Of a stretch of 64,000 bases of DNA, positions 26,007 to 34,266 are shown in pieces (position 1 is the first letter of the stretch; every line of letters begins with the position of its first letter). The position numbers and the translations under genes were made by a program. This DNA comes from JBBDMW01 sp040878005. GTDB taxonomy: Bacteria; Chloroflexota; Dehalococcoidia; Lucifugimonadales; Lucifugimonadaceae. The stretch spans positions 41,668 through 105,667 of the forward strand of contig JBBDMW010000030.1 of NCBI GenBank assembly GCA_040878005.1. Reading direction: 5' to 3'. The notes under the pieces are model-generated. The model did not search any database, had not been told where the DNA came from, and saw nothing but the letters and a program-made list of their open reading frames with translations.

Positions 26007-26361
26007 TGGTGGAGACGGGGGGGAGTCGAACCCCCCGTCCAGAGAGAGTCCCGGGTCGATCTCTACGGGCATAGTGAGCGATTGGGGTCTCGCCGCCTCA
26101 TTTGCCTCGCTCACGGGGCAACATGTGGCAGCCAGTCGATGGAGTCTTAAGCGCCGGTCATCGACAACCCCGGCGCTGCACCCCGGATGTTCTGCGCTCC
26201 GATCCACTCCCTCCGGGGTTAGAAGTGGCGGAACGTCACTGCTTAAGCAGCGAGGGCGACTTGTCTGTCGTCAGTTACTTTTTTGCTGCCTGATTAACGA
26301 GGTGGACAGCACCTCGACCCGCAATCTAGCAGTAGTCTCCCTGTCGAATCCACGCGTCCCC
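26007..26361 (-). ncRNA. ssrA: Transfer-messenger RNA (tmRNA)
   Basis: Rescues stalled ribosomes with SmpB by acting as both tRNA and mRNA; 355 nt. The minus-strand 5' end GGGGACGCGTGGATTCGAC matches the tmRNA consensus and pairs with the 3' CGTCTCC; ACCA is encoded, and the T-loop is GGTTCGACTCC. The tag reading frame ends TDDRQVALAA-stop (codons within about 26230-26275), a normal hydrophobic ALAA degron. The exact resume codon is uncertain; GTA just before ACT is in frame. One-piece, non-permuted form. smpB lies directly upstream. Confidence 0.96.
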
Positions 26362-26371
26362 ATGTAACTTG

Positions 26372-26402
26372 ATTATACTCTATTGAGACATAATCTCGCC
26401 AA
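26372..26402 (-). promoter_or_regulatory. Promoter of tmRNA
   Basis: On the minus strand a perfect TATAAT (-10, at 26372-26377) stands 10 nt before the mature 5' end. The best -35 is TTGGCG at 26397-26402, 19 bp away, which is slightly long. Confidence 0.65.
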
Positions 26403-26478
26403 CGGCACGGACTTGTACTTAGCTGGCTGCAGGCCTTACTTACGTTCAGCGTGGAACGCTCAGCGTTGGCTTCCTGGT

Positions 26479-26940
26479 CTACCTGGACTTAAGCGCCCGA
26501 TCCATCTCACGCTTGGCGTCACGTTGCTTGATGGTTTCGCGGCGATCATACTGCCGTTTACCTTTGGCCAGCGCCAGTTCTACTTTGGCCCTCCGCCTGC
26601 TGATGTACAGGCGCAGCGGCACGAGTGTGATGCGTTGACGGTCCACCTCGAAGCCAATCCGGGCAATCTGTGACCGGTGCAGGAGTAACTTGCGGGGACG
26701 TACTGGGTCATGCTGACCGAAAGGGCCGGCGGCGTTGTACGGAGAAATATGGGCGTTATACAGCCACATCTCACCGTTCTTGACCTGGGCATAGGCCTCA
26801 CGGATATTCACACGCCCCTGGCGGATGGATTTGATCTCGCTGCCAGTGAGGACTAGGCCTGCCTCGAAGGTTTCGAGTATCTCGTAATCATACCGGGCGC
26901 GGCGATTTGTGGTGATTGCGCTTGAAGCGCTCTCGGGCAT
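26479..26940 (-). CDS. smpB: SsrA-binding protein SmpB
   Basis: Delivers tmRNA to stalled ribosomes by mimicking the anticodon arm, 153 aa (usual 145-165). It contains ILETFEAGLVLTGSEIKSIRQG, NIREAYAQVKNGEMWLYNAHI, and the basic C-terminal tail KGKRQYDRRETIKQRDAKREMDRAL that enters the decoding centre. The ATG at 26940 starts 25 bp after the ctpA stop; the frame is open further upstream only because it overlaps ctpA. The gene order ctpA - smpB - ssrA on one strand suggests joint or linked expression, with tmRNA also having its own promoter. Confidence 0.96.
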   Translation of the reverse strand: MPESASSAITTNRRARYDYEILETFEAGLVLTGSEIKSIRQGRVNIREAYAQVKNGEMWLYNAHISPYNAAGPFGQHDPVRPRKLLLHRSQIARIGFEVDRQRITLVPLRLYISRRRAKVELALAKGKRQYDRRETIKQRDAKREMDRALKSR

Positions 26941-26965
26941 TTGGACCGGCTCCAGTTGGACTGTT

Positions 26966-28195
26966 TCAGGGCAGGGCAGCGGCGGCAGCGGACAACTCAA
27001 ATTCCAACTGCTGGATTGCTGCATTGAGCTGCAGGTCTTCCGTTGCGTCCTCAGGAAGCTCTACAACCACGTCAGGGGAGACGCCCTTTTCTTCCAAGAG
27101 GCGCCCATTTGGAGTGTACCAGTGGGCGGTGGTCAGGTAGACGCCACCGCCGTTGCTCAACCCTCTCATCAGGTTGACGCTTCCCTTGCCGAACGTCTGG
27201 GTGCCTATGATTATGGCGCGGCCGTGATCTTGGAGGGCGCCAGCCAACACTTCAGAACCGCTGGCGGAGAACTCATCAACCAGAACGACCATGGGCAGGT
27301 CAGGGAACCTGCCACCCGACTTGACTTCCCAATCATCACGAATTCCGCGACTGTCTATCTCGTAGGTTACAAGGCCGTCGGTCAGGAATTCGCTGGCGAC
27401 GTCTACCGTTGCGGTAAGCAGCCCGCCGGGGTTTCTCCTGAGGTCCAGGACAATCCCTGTCGCTCCTCCGTCTACCAAGGATTGCACTGCCTCTCGCGTC
27501 TCGCGGAACGTCTCTGCTGTGAACTGGGAGATTTGCACTACACCGTATGGTTGGTCTTCAACCATTCGCCCGTACACGCTGGACTGCTCAATAGTGCCGC
27601 GCACGATTGTGATGTCTACCGGGTCCTGACCGTCGACGTGGAGGACAGTAAGTGTCACCGGAGTTCCCCGAGGGCCGCGGATCCTGTTGACGGCCTCCAC
27701 AACGCTCCAACCTTCAGCATCGACTCCGTCCACTGCAAGTATCCAATCACCAGCCTTGATTCCAGCTTCTTCTGCCGGAGTGTCCGGGAGAGGGGCCACA
27801 ACTACCACCCAGTTGCCGTCCGGGGATTGCTCGACGTGGGCGCCGATGCCTTCAAACTTGCCCTGGAAATTTTCCTGCTCCAGTTCAAACGTTTGGGGGC
27901 CGATGTAGGCGGAGTAGCGGTCATCGAGCGCATCTATCATGCCCTCGACTGCTGCTTCCGCCAGAACGTCCGAGTCAACCTTCGATCCATCCACGTAATC
28001 CTGCATCAACAGGCTGTACGTTTCCCAAACTATCTCCATGCCTTCGGGTACATCGCCGGGTGCGGTGATAGTCCCCTGGGTGGCCGGGGTTTCGCCATTT
28101 CCTGGAGACTGCGTGGCCGGTTCACCGGATTCGCATGCCACAGCCAGCGACGCGAATAAGGCGACCATTGCGTAAAGCATCGGAGTCCGGAGCAT
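26966..28195 (-). CDS. ctpA: S41 family C-terminal processing peptidase, lipoprotein
   Basis: Tail-specific (Prc/CtpA) protease, 409 aa. The signal peptide ends in a lipobox ASLAVAC, giving a membrane-tethered extracytoplasmic enzyme. Then a helical N-domain (YSAYIGPQTFELEQENFQG), a PDZ domain (VVVVAPLPDTPAEEAGIKAGDWILAVDG) and the S41 catalytic core: VLDLRRNPGG, nucleophile Ser in DEFSASGSEV, and general-base Lys in QTFGKGSVN. The ATG at 28195 is used with AAAGG upstream; a TTG 12 nt earlier is possible. Nearby smpB/ssrA make this a protein-quality-control neighbourhood, although CtpA acts outside the membrane. Confidence 0.94.
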   Translation of the reverse strand: MLRTPMLYAMVALFASLAVACESGEPATQSPGNGETPATQGTITAPGDVPEGMEIVWETYSLLMQDYVDGSKVDSDVLAEAAVEGMIDALDDRYSAYIGPQTFELEQENFQGKFEGIGAHVEQSPDGNWVVVVAPLPDTPAEEAGIKAGDWILAVDGVDAEGWSVVEAVNRIRGPRGTPVTLTVLHVDGQDPVDITIVRGTIEQSSVYGRMVEDQPYGVVQISQFTAETFRETREAVQSLVDGGATGIVLDLRRNPGGLLTATVDVASEFLTDGLVTYEIDSRGIRDDWEVKSGGRFPDLPMVVLVDEFSASGSEVLAGALQDHGRAIIIGTQTFGKGSVNLMRGLSNGGGVYLTTAHWYTPNGRLLEEKGVSPDVVVELPEDATEDLQLNAAIQQLEFELSAAAAALP

Positions 28196-28657
28196 CAAGC
28201 TGAACAACCTTTCGATTCGATCTATGCCTCAGGCGTTATGTCAACTACCGCCGAGGCTAACTGGCAACGGAGCCCTTCAACGTAACGTCGGCCCAACGGC
28301 CATGCCTTTGGTTCAGCATGGATATCAGCCTAAGGATACGTCGCGATGGGTTGGCGCGATGTAGGTCAAAGAGCCGCGAGACGCCGGTTGGCATGCGAGC
28401 GACGTCCAAGCCGGGGTTAACGAGGGCATGAACATTGGTGCGATGACGGAACTATGGAACCAGGAGGTTCGGCGATCCCTACGGGGCTAGCGCCTCTTCT
28501 GACTTTACATAACTATGATAGTGCGAACCACTACTACAGTTGAAAGAGCATCCCCCGCGGCCTGAAATCGATTGAGAGGCCTCGCGGCACGAGGGAGGCC
28601 TGAGGGGTCTCTCGGCGGCCGGGACGGCGTCTATCGGCCGTCCCGGCTTGAACGGGT
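28196..28657. other. 462-bp gap upstream of ctpA, with a GC hairpin
   Basis: No credible open frame. The only structure is GCCGGGACGG (28618-28627) pairing with CCGTCCCGGC (28638-28647) across a 10-nt loop. It sits just after the stop of the minus-strand 28658 gene, so it is probably its terminator, though it lacks a U-run. The remainder presumably carries the ctpA promoter. Confidence 0.5.
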
Positions 28658-29002
28658 TTAAGAAACGGGGATCCACCCCAGGCCATGATTGGCCTCTTCC
28701 AAGCCCCCGCAGTACACGAACTCTTGTCCGTCCAGCGACACTTTGCGAGCTGATTCGTCACTCAAGTTGAGCTTGATGACAGCGTCGCGGCATTCGATAT
28801 CGATTTCCATTCCAGAGTGCCGGGTGACCTTCATCGGCCGGCTAGCCATGACATTGTCAGGTCCCACTGTCAGACTCAACCACGGCTCGGCGCCATGCTT
28901 GAAGGCTGCGCCCAGTTGTGCCTGGTCGACTATCAAGAACTGGCTCTCTTCACAGCTAAAAAATGGACGTTGTGGAAAGGATTCAGCCGGGAATCCGGGC
29001 AT
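28658..29002 (-). CDS. Hypothetical protein, 114 aa
   Basis: Unrecognised. The gene is likely real because a strong GGAGGT lies 6 nt before its ATG. The protein is soluble, without membrane segments: an N-terminal region with two cysteines absent elsewhere (EESQFLIVDQAQLG), then alternating strands (LSLTVGPDNVMAS, MEIDIECRDAVIKLNLSD, RKVSLDGQEFVYCGG), suggesting a small beta-rich fold. It stands alone between hflX and ctpA on the same strand, 88 bp downstream of hflX. Function cannot be inferred. Confidence 0.7.
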   Translation of the reverse strand: MPGFPAESFPQRPFFSCEESQFLIVDQAQLGAAFKHGAEPWLSLTVGPDNVMASRPMKVTRHSGMEIDIECRDAVIKLNLSDESARKVSLDGQEFVYCGGLEEANHGLGWIPVS

Positions 29003-29090
29003 GGGTAACCTCCGCGTAAGTCTATTGGAGAAGTATGGTGCGACTTCAGGAACGGCCGCGAAGGGTCGCGTTGTCTTGCTGGCCGGACAA

Positions 29091-30254
29091 CTAAATGCCG
29101 ATAGTACCTGCAGGGGTCGTTGCGATGCGGCTCAGTTCCTGGTCGATGACGTTCCTGAGGCGGTCGATTCCCCAGCCTTTGAGTGCCGACGTTAGAGTCA
29201 CTTGCGTGGCACCGGCGGAGGAAACCGGAACAACCTCAAGATCCTCAGTATCCGGACCATCCGCCACTAGGTCTAGTTTGTTCATTACGAGAATTCGCGG
29301 GGTTTCGCCAAGGCCCATGTCCTGCAACACGTCATCGACCACCTGGGCCTGTTCTGCGGCGTACGGACTGCTGATGTCCACCACGTGGACCAGGAGGTCA
29401 GCCTCATGCGCCTCCTCAAGAGTTGCCCGAAATGCAGCCACCAGTATTGGAGGAAGCTTGTGCACGAATCCGACAGTGTCACTCAGAGTTGCTCGGGTTC
29501 CCGAAGGCAGGTAGAGCTGGCGCACGGTGGTGTCGAGCGTCGAAAAGAGCTGGTCCCTTGAACGCACGTCACCGGAAGTCAGACGGTTGAATATGGCGCT
29601 CTTGCCAGCGTTAGTGTAGCCGACCAGCGAGACTATCTTTGTATCACCGCGTGTGCGGTTGCGGCGTTGCTGATCTCGCTGGGTCCGCACCCGCTCCAAC
29701 TCTTGCTTGATGCGGTTTAGACGACGGCGTACGAGGCGGCGGTCCGTCTCAATCTGGCTCTCACCGGGGCCACGTGTGCCGATGCCGCCTCCAAGGCGCT
29801 CCAAATGCGACCACTGCCCGGCGAGCCTCGGCAGCAGGTATTCCGCCTGGGCCAGTTCAATCTGCAACTGACCCTCACGGGTACGGGCTCTCCTGGCGAA
29901 TACGTCCAGGATTAACGCTGTCCGGTCTATGACCTTGGTTTTCAGCCGATCCTCGAGTGTTCTCTGCTGGGAAGGCGTCAACTCATCATCAAATATGACA
30001 GTGGCGACATCTTCGTCACTCACCACAGCTCGCAATTCTTCCAGCTTCCCTTTGCCGAGGTAGGTGGGCGACGGCCTCTGGAGTGTCTGGGTGAGGGTGG
30101 CCACCGGATCGGCGCCTGCCGCAATTGCCAACTCACCAAGTTCTTCGATCGAGTCTTCCAGGTCCCAGAGGCCATTGGCGCCACGCACAGCCACGCCGAC
30201 AAGGCATGCGCGCTCTCTCATCGGACCGGTTGGATGAATGCGGTGTTGTGGCAT
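29091..30254 (-). CDS. hflX: GTPase HflX
   Basis: Ribosome-associated GTPase that splits stalled 70S ribosomes under stress, 387 aa. The N-terminal HflX domain contains PSPTYLGKGKLEEL and DRTALILDVFARRARTREG. The family hallmark GGGIGTRGPGESQIETDRR precedes a coiled coil. G motifs: G1 GYTNAGKS, G3 DTVGF, G4 NKLD. Together with tmRNA/SmpB nearby, this gives two ribosome-rescue factors within 4 kb. It starts 21 bp after dapL and may share that transcript. Confidence 0.95.
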   Translation of the reverse strand: MPQHRIHPTGPMRERACLVGVAVRGANGLWDLEDSIEELGELAIAAGADPVATLTQTLQRPSPTYLGKGKLEELRAVVSDEDVATVIFDDELTPSQQRTLEDRLKTKVIDRTALILDVFARRARTREGQLQIELAQAEYLLPRLAGQWSHLERLGGGIGTRGPGESQIETDRRLVRRRLNRIKQELERVRTQRDQQRRNRTRGDTKIVSLVGYTNAGKSAIFNRLTSGDVRSRDQLFSTLDTTVRQLYLPSGTRATLSDTVGFVHKLPPILVAAFRATLEEAHEADLLVHVVDISSPYAAEQAQVVDDVLQDMGLGETPRILVMNKLDLVADGPDTEDLEVVPVSSAGATQVTLTSALKGWGIDRLRNVIDQELSRIATTPAGTIGI

Positions 30255-30275
30255 TAAAAGCAGTGCGACTGTGGA

Positions 30276-31454
30276 TCAGGACCCCGAAGCGGGCGGGACG
30301 GTCCAGCCAGACAATCGCTTTAGTCCTTCCTCAATTCTATCGTCCGGCGTAGTAAGGGAAAGCCTGATGTATCCCTCACCTGCGGGGCCGTAGCCATTGC
30401 CCGGCGTTACCACAATATCGCGGTCATCGAGCAAAAGCTGGGCAAATTCAGCCGATGTATAGCCATCTGGCACCCTTGTCCAGATATACAGCCCAGCCTT
30501 CGGTGCAACGGCCTCCAAGCCGATGCTGCCAAGGCCTTCTACGAGGCGATCGCGCCGTCGGCGGTAAACGTCGTTGTTGGCCCTGAGCCATTCAGCAGAG
30601 AGATTGATTGCGGCGATGCCCATTTCCTGAACTGCCTGGGACGTTCCAGAGTCCAGGTTGGACTTCACACGCATGAGTGCGTCTACCATGGAGGAATTTC
30701 CCACGGCCATACCGACGCGCCAGCCTGTCATGTTGGCGGTTTTTGATAGCGAGTGGAACTCCATCGCCACGTCCATCGCACCTTTCACCTGCAATACGCT
30801 GGGGGCAACGTAACCGTCAAACGTGACTTCTGTGTAGCAGGCATCGTGCAACAAGTAGAGGTCAAATTCCCTGGCGAATGCCACGGCTTCTTTGAAGAAT
30901 CCGAGCGTAGCCACCCCGCCAGTAGGGTTATTCGGGTAGTTGAGCCAAAGGACTTTGGCCTGACGGGCAACTTCGGTGGGAATATCATCAAACTGCACGA
31001 GCCACCCGTGCTCTTCGCTAAGTGGCACTTGGTGAGAGGTGCCGCCGGCGAACATGGTCCCGGTGGAGTACACGGGATACGCCGGATCTGGCACCAAGGC
31101 TACATCTCCGGGGTCTATGAAGCAGAGCGAGGCGTGACCTATACCTTCTTTGGCCCCAATCAGGTTCAGCGCTTCTGTGGCTGGGTCCAGAGTCACGTCA
31201 AAACGGCGCTGATACCAGTCGGTTATGGCCTTTCTGAACTCAGGAAGACCTTCTGTTTCGGGGTAGCGGTGGTTGGCCGGTTTGCGGGCACCCTCTGTTA
31301 ACGCGTCCAGCACGGGATCGGGCGTGGGAATGTCAGGATCTCCGATTCCGAATGAGATCACGTCGATTCCCTGGGCCTTCTTTTTTGCGATTGCACGCGA
31401 TATTCCTACAAATAGGTATGGCGGCAACTGCTGGACGCGTTTGGCAAAAGTCAT
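30276..31454 (-). CDS. dapL: LL-diaminopimelate aminotransferase
   Basis: PLP-dependent fold-type I aminotransferase, 392 aa, converting tetrahydrodipicolinate directly to LL-diaminopimelate in lysine synthesis. It contains FGIGDPDIPTP, NLIGAKEGIGH, WLNYPNNPTG (substrate/PLP Asn), DACYTEVTFDGY and the PLP-lysine motif SLSKTANMTGWRVG. SLSKTxNMTGWR and GIGDPD are characteristic of the DapL2 group rather than AspC. Adjacent dapF supports the assignment. This pathway variant is common in Chloroflexota, which supports the taxonomic guess. Confidence 0.9.
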   Translation of the reverse strand: MTFAKRVQQLPPYLFVGISRAIAKKKAQGIDVISFGIGDPDIPTPDPVLDALTEGARKPANHRYPETEGLPEFRKAITDWYQRRFDVTLDPATEALNLIGAKEGIGHASLCFIDPGDVALVPDPAYPVYSTGTMFAGGTSHQVPLSEEHGWLVQFDDIPTEVARQAKVLWLNYPNNPTGGVATLGFFKEAVAFAREFDLYLLHDACYTEVTFDGYVAPSVLQVKGAMDVAMEFHSLSKTANMTGWRVGMAVGNSSMVDALMRVKSNLDSGTSQAVQEMGIAAINLSAEWLRANNDVYRRRRDRLVEGLGSIGLEAVAPKAGLYIWTRVPDGYTSAEFAQLLLDDRDIVVTPGNGYGPAGEGYIRLSLTTPDDRIEEGLKRLSGWTVPPASGS

Positions 31455-31570
31455 TTCGTTCCCTGGCTCACGAGGATGCCCGTTTAAGGCTGTTGTTAGG
31501 GTAAGTGATGGTCATCCGTATATTAGTGGGTGTGCCGGCCACCGCATAACGTGCGGCTGGAAGACTTGTG

Positions 31571-32425
31571 CTAGTCTGGCCAAACCCCTGTGAAGACTTC
31601 TACTGCGGGGCCTTCCAAATACGCCTCTCCTGCTCCAAGCCACGTTATGTGAAGTATGCCGCCCGGAACCAGGACGTCCACCTCGTCAGCAACCAGACCG
31701 TGCAAACGGGATGCTACAGCGGACGCTGTGCTGCCTGTACCTGAAGACAACGTTTCCCCTGCCCCACGTTCGAATATCCTGGCGCGAATCCGGCCTTCAT
31801 CCAACACGTTGACAATCTCAAAGTTTATGCGGTTTGGAAACAGTGGGTGACTCTCGACGAGTGGGCCAATCTCTAGCAAAGGGAACTCGTCGACCGGCAC
31901 ATCTGGAAACGCTACGGCATGTGGATTGCCCACTGCGAGGCAGGTGACGTTGATGGTTCGCCCCCCCACCTCAAGCGGATAGTCAAATACCCGCTCTGCT
32001 TCGCCAACGATGGTTATGTCAACTGGAACCTTGGATGGCTCAAACACAGGCTCACCCATGGCGACGCGCGCAGCAATCATTCGCTCACCGTCCATCGTGG
32101 GCCATACGGTGCGAACGCCCCCGCCAGTCTCGACTACGAGGCCATCCTGTCCAGGTACGGCGACCTTGCGGTCGATCACGAACTTCGAGAACAGGCGGAT
32201 CCCGTTCCCGCTCATTTCTGCTTCAGATCCGTCCGGGTTGTAGACGCGCATCCGAACCTGGGCAACTTCTGACTCCTGCACCAGCACTATTCCGTCAGAT
32301 CCAACACCAAATGCTGGTTTGCTCATAGCGGCGGACAACGCGCCCCAGTCTCGATCAATTCCGCGTCCATCTATTGCGATGTAGTCATTACCTGCGCCCT
32401 GTAACTTTGCAAAAGGCAATCCCAA
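31571..32425 (-). CDS. dapF: Diaminopimelate epimerase with Ser in place of both catalytic Cys
   Basis: Converts LL- to meso-diaminopimelate, 284 aa (usual 270-290). The fold is clear: FAKLQGAGNDYIAIDG, YNPDGSEAEMSGNG, CLAVGNPHAVAF, ERGAGETLSSGTGS. In well-studied DapF the two proton-transfer residues are cysteines in EMCGNG and ACGTG; here they are Ser72 and Ser228, read clearly in the DNA as AGC and TCA. The only cysteine left is Cys162, not at an active position. Downstream dapL supplies the substrate. The gene has an A/T-rich upstream region with an inverted repeat. Function as an epimerase is inferred; the variant could be altered or slower. Confidence 0.88.
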   Translation of the reverse strand: MGLPFAKLQGAGNDYIAIDGRGIDRDWGALSAAMSKPAFGVGSDGIVLVQESEVAQVRMRVYNPDGSEAEMSGNGIRLFSKFVIDRKVAVPGQDGLVVETGGGVRTVWPTMDGERMIAARVAMGEPVFEPSKVPVDITIVGEAERVFDYPLEVGGRTINVTCLAVGNPHAVAFPDVPVDEFPLLEIGPLVESHPLFPNRINFEIVNVLDEGRIRARIFERGAGETLSSGTGSTASAVASRLHGLVADEVDVLVPGGILHITWLGAGEAYLEGPAVEVFTGVWPD

Positions 32426-32517
32426 GTTGTGGTCTCTCCCAATGTGCTGCGTTGAATCGGGGCCGTATCAGCGTCCAATTCTATGCCGGGTCGTCTTCCT
32501 ATGCTGAACAGTGTATT

Positions 32518-32555
32518 TTGACGTTATAGTTATATTGAAATATATATGATTTCAA
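32518..32555. promoter_or_regulatory. A/T-rich promoter region with inverted repeat upstream of dapF
   Basis: Inverted repeat TTGAAAT (32535-32541) / ATTTCAA (32549-32555) with 7 bp between. On the minus strand (towards dapF) TTGAAA is followed after 15 bp by TATAAC. On the plus strand TTGACG (32518-32523), 17 bp, TATATA (32541-32546) forms a near-consensus promoter pointing into the 3' end of miaA, antisense. Which strand is used cannot be decided from sequence. Confidence 0.4.
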
Positions 32556-32581
32556 CTGGGGCATCGTCAGTTCCATTGAGG

Positions 32582-33505
32582 TTAGGTGGTCTGCTGGAGC
32601 CACTGTTTGACCAAGCTTTTCGCTCTTTCCCCGGCCTGACCGCCCCCTTCGATCCACTTAATCCTGGGGTCCGTTTGTTTGAACCAGTTATTTTGGTGTC
32701 TGATCAAGCGATGAGTCGCGACGCGTGCCCTCCGTGCAACTTCCTCAATCGACAATTGCCCCTGGACATGCTCAACCATTTCTCGATATCCAATGCTGTA
32801 CATCGCCCGAGCATCCGGTGGGACTCCCGAAGATAGAAGGCGCCGTACCTCATCGGCCCAACCACTTTGAATCATCTCGTCGATTCGGCTGTCAGCCCTG
32901 GCATGAAGAACCTTGCGGTCCATGTCCAGACCGATGGTCAGATTGTTGTAAGGCGGATGAGCGGCCTTCCTGGGAGGCCCCACAGTTCCTTCTGACGCCT
33001 CAGCGCGCTCAATGGCACGAATCACTCGCCTGATGTTGAGGGGGTCAACGCGTTCCGCTGCCGCGGGGTCCAGTCGTTGGAGGCGGGCAAGCAAACTGGC
33101 CGCTCCTTCCTGTTCGGCCTCTCGTTCGAGCCTCTCTCGCAAAACTGGATCAGGCGGCACATACGGCACTTCCCAGCCTTCCAGCAGTCCCCACACATAC
33201 TGACCGGCGCCGCCCACCAGCACTGGCAGATGTCCGCGTTCGGTTACGTCTGAAATTGTCTTCCTGGCCACGTTGAGGAACGCAGCGAGGCTGAATCCTT
33301 CTTCTGGCCGAAGCATGTCGATCAGGTGGTGGGGTATTCCGCGACGCTCACCGGTTGACGGTTTCGCCGTGCCAATGTCGAACCCGCGATAGAAAAGGCG
33401 GGAGTCTGCATTTATCACCTCGCCGTTGAAGGCCGATGCGACTTCCACCGCCGCTGCAGATTTGCCGGCTGCGGTCGGACCGATGATCGCAACAAGCCTA
33501 TTCAA
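32582..33505 (-). CDS. miaA: tRNA dimethylallyltransferase
   Basis: Transfers dimethylallyl to A37 of tRNAs reading UNN codons, giving i6A, 307 aa. P-loop GPTAAGKS at the N-terminus, then DSRLFYRGFDIGTAKPS, HHLIDMLRPEEGFS, VGGAGQYVWGLLEGW, and the C-terminal RQNNWFKQTD variant of the RTRRYAKRQ-type helix (here HRLIRHQNNWFK). Start overlaps the tpiA stop by 4 nt (ATGA), so translation is coupled at the end of the tsaC-pgk-tpiA run. Confidence 0.95.
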   Translation of the reverse strand: MNRLVAIIGPTAAGKSAAAVEVASAFNGEVINADSRLFYRGFDIGTAKPSTGERRGIPHHLIDMLRPEEGFSLAAFLNVARKTISDVTERGHLPVLVGGAGQYVWGLLEGWEVPYVPPDPVLRERLEREAEQEGAASLLARLQRLDPAAAERVDPLNIRRVIRAIERAEASEGTVGPPRKAAHPPYNNLTIGLDMDRKVLHARADSRIDEMIQSGWADEVRRLLSSGVPPDARAMYSIGYREMVEHVQGQLSIEEVARRARVATHRLIRHQNNWFKQTDPRIKWIEGGGQAGERAKSLVKQWLQQTT

Positions 33506-34266
33506 CTGGTGACGATGCTGGCTGCCACCTGGACAATCCGGGAAAATTCATTAGCCTTTAAGCTAGCGCCGCCGACCAATGCGCCATCTATGTCTGGGCG
33601 GTCCAGGAACGGGCCAATGTTCTCGGATGTCACGCTGCCGCCGTACAAAATGGGGATGTTGTCAGCATTGTTTGGGCCAGCGAGCGATGCAAGTTCGGAG
33701 CGAACGACCGAAATGATTTCCTGGGCCACGATTGGAGAGGCGGCTTCCCCGGTGCCTATGGCCCATACCGGTTCATACGCCATAACCAACTTGTCCCAAG
33801 CCTCGAATCCGTCCAGGCTGGCGCGAACCTGGGCCCTGATTGTGTCCTCCGCCTCTCCGGCCTTCCTTGTTTCCAACCGTTCGCCTACGCAAAGGATCGG
33901 TTGCATCTCATGTGCTGCGACCACTATTGCCTTTTTTGCCACGTCAGCGTCAGTTTCGTGAAAAAGGAGCCGCCTCTCTGAATGGCCGACGATGACGTAG
34001 GAAACGAGTCCCTGCACCATGGGTGCGGAAACTTCTCCGGTAAACGCTCCAGAAGGCTGGAAATGAACGTTCTGGGCACCAACCTTTATGTCAGACGTGA
34101 CCAATGCATCGGCCACGGCCTGGAGGCTTACAAAGGGAGGGCATACGACAGCGGTCACACCGGTGACAAACGGCAGCTGCGCAGCTAAGCCATTGGCCAA
34201 ATCAACGGCGTCGGACGGCGTGGTATTCATTTTCCAGTTGCCGGCTATGACTGGCGTGCGCATCAT
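33502..34266 (-). CDS. tpiA: Triosephosphate isomerase
   Basis: Interconverts dihydroxyacetone phosphate and glyceraldehyde-3-phosphate, 254 aa. Complete active site: Asn/Lys in AGNWKMN, His in VGHSERR, Glu in AYEPVWAIGTGEAASP, and the phosphate loop GGSVTSENIG / GALVGGASL. It overlaps pgk upstream and miaA downstream by 4 nt each. Confidence 0.97.
   Translation of the reverse strand: MMRTPVIAGNWKMNTTPSDAVDLANGLAAQLPFVTGVTAVVCPPFVSLQAVADALVTSDIKVGAQNVHFQPSGAFTGEVSAPMVQGLVSYVIVGHSERRLLFHETDADVAKKAIVVAAHEMQPILCVGERLETRKAGEAEDTIRAQVRASLDGFEAWDKLVMAYEPVWAIGTGEAASPIVAQEIISVVRSELASLAGPNNADNIPILYGGSVTSENIGPFLDRPDIDGALVGGASLKANEFSRIVQVAASIVTS

Noticed and set aside
26909..28159. Plus-strand 416-aa open frame
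   Set aside because: Exact antisense of the well-supported ctpA and part of smpB; no family resemblance.
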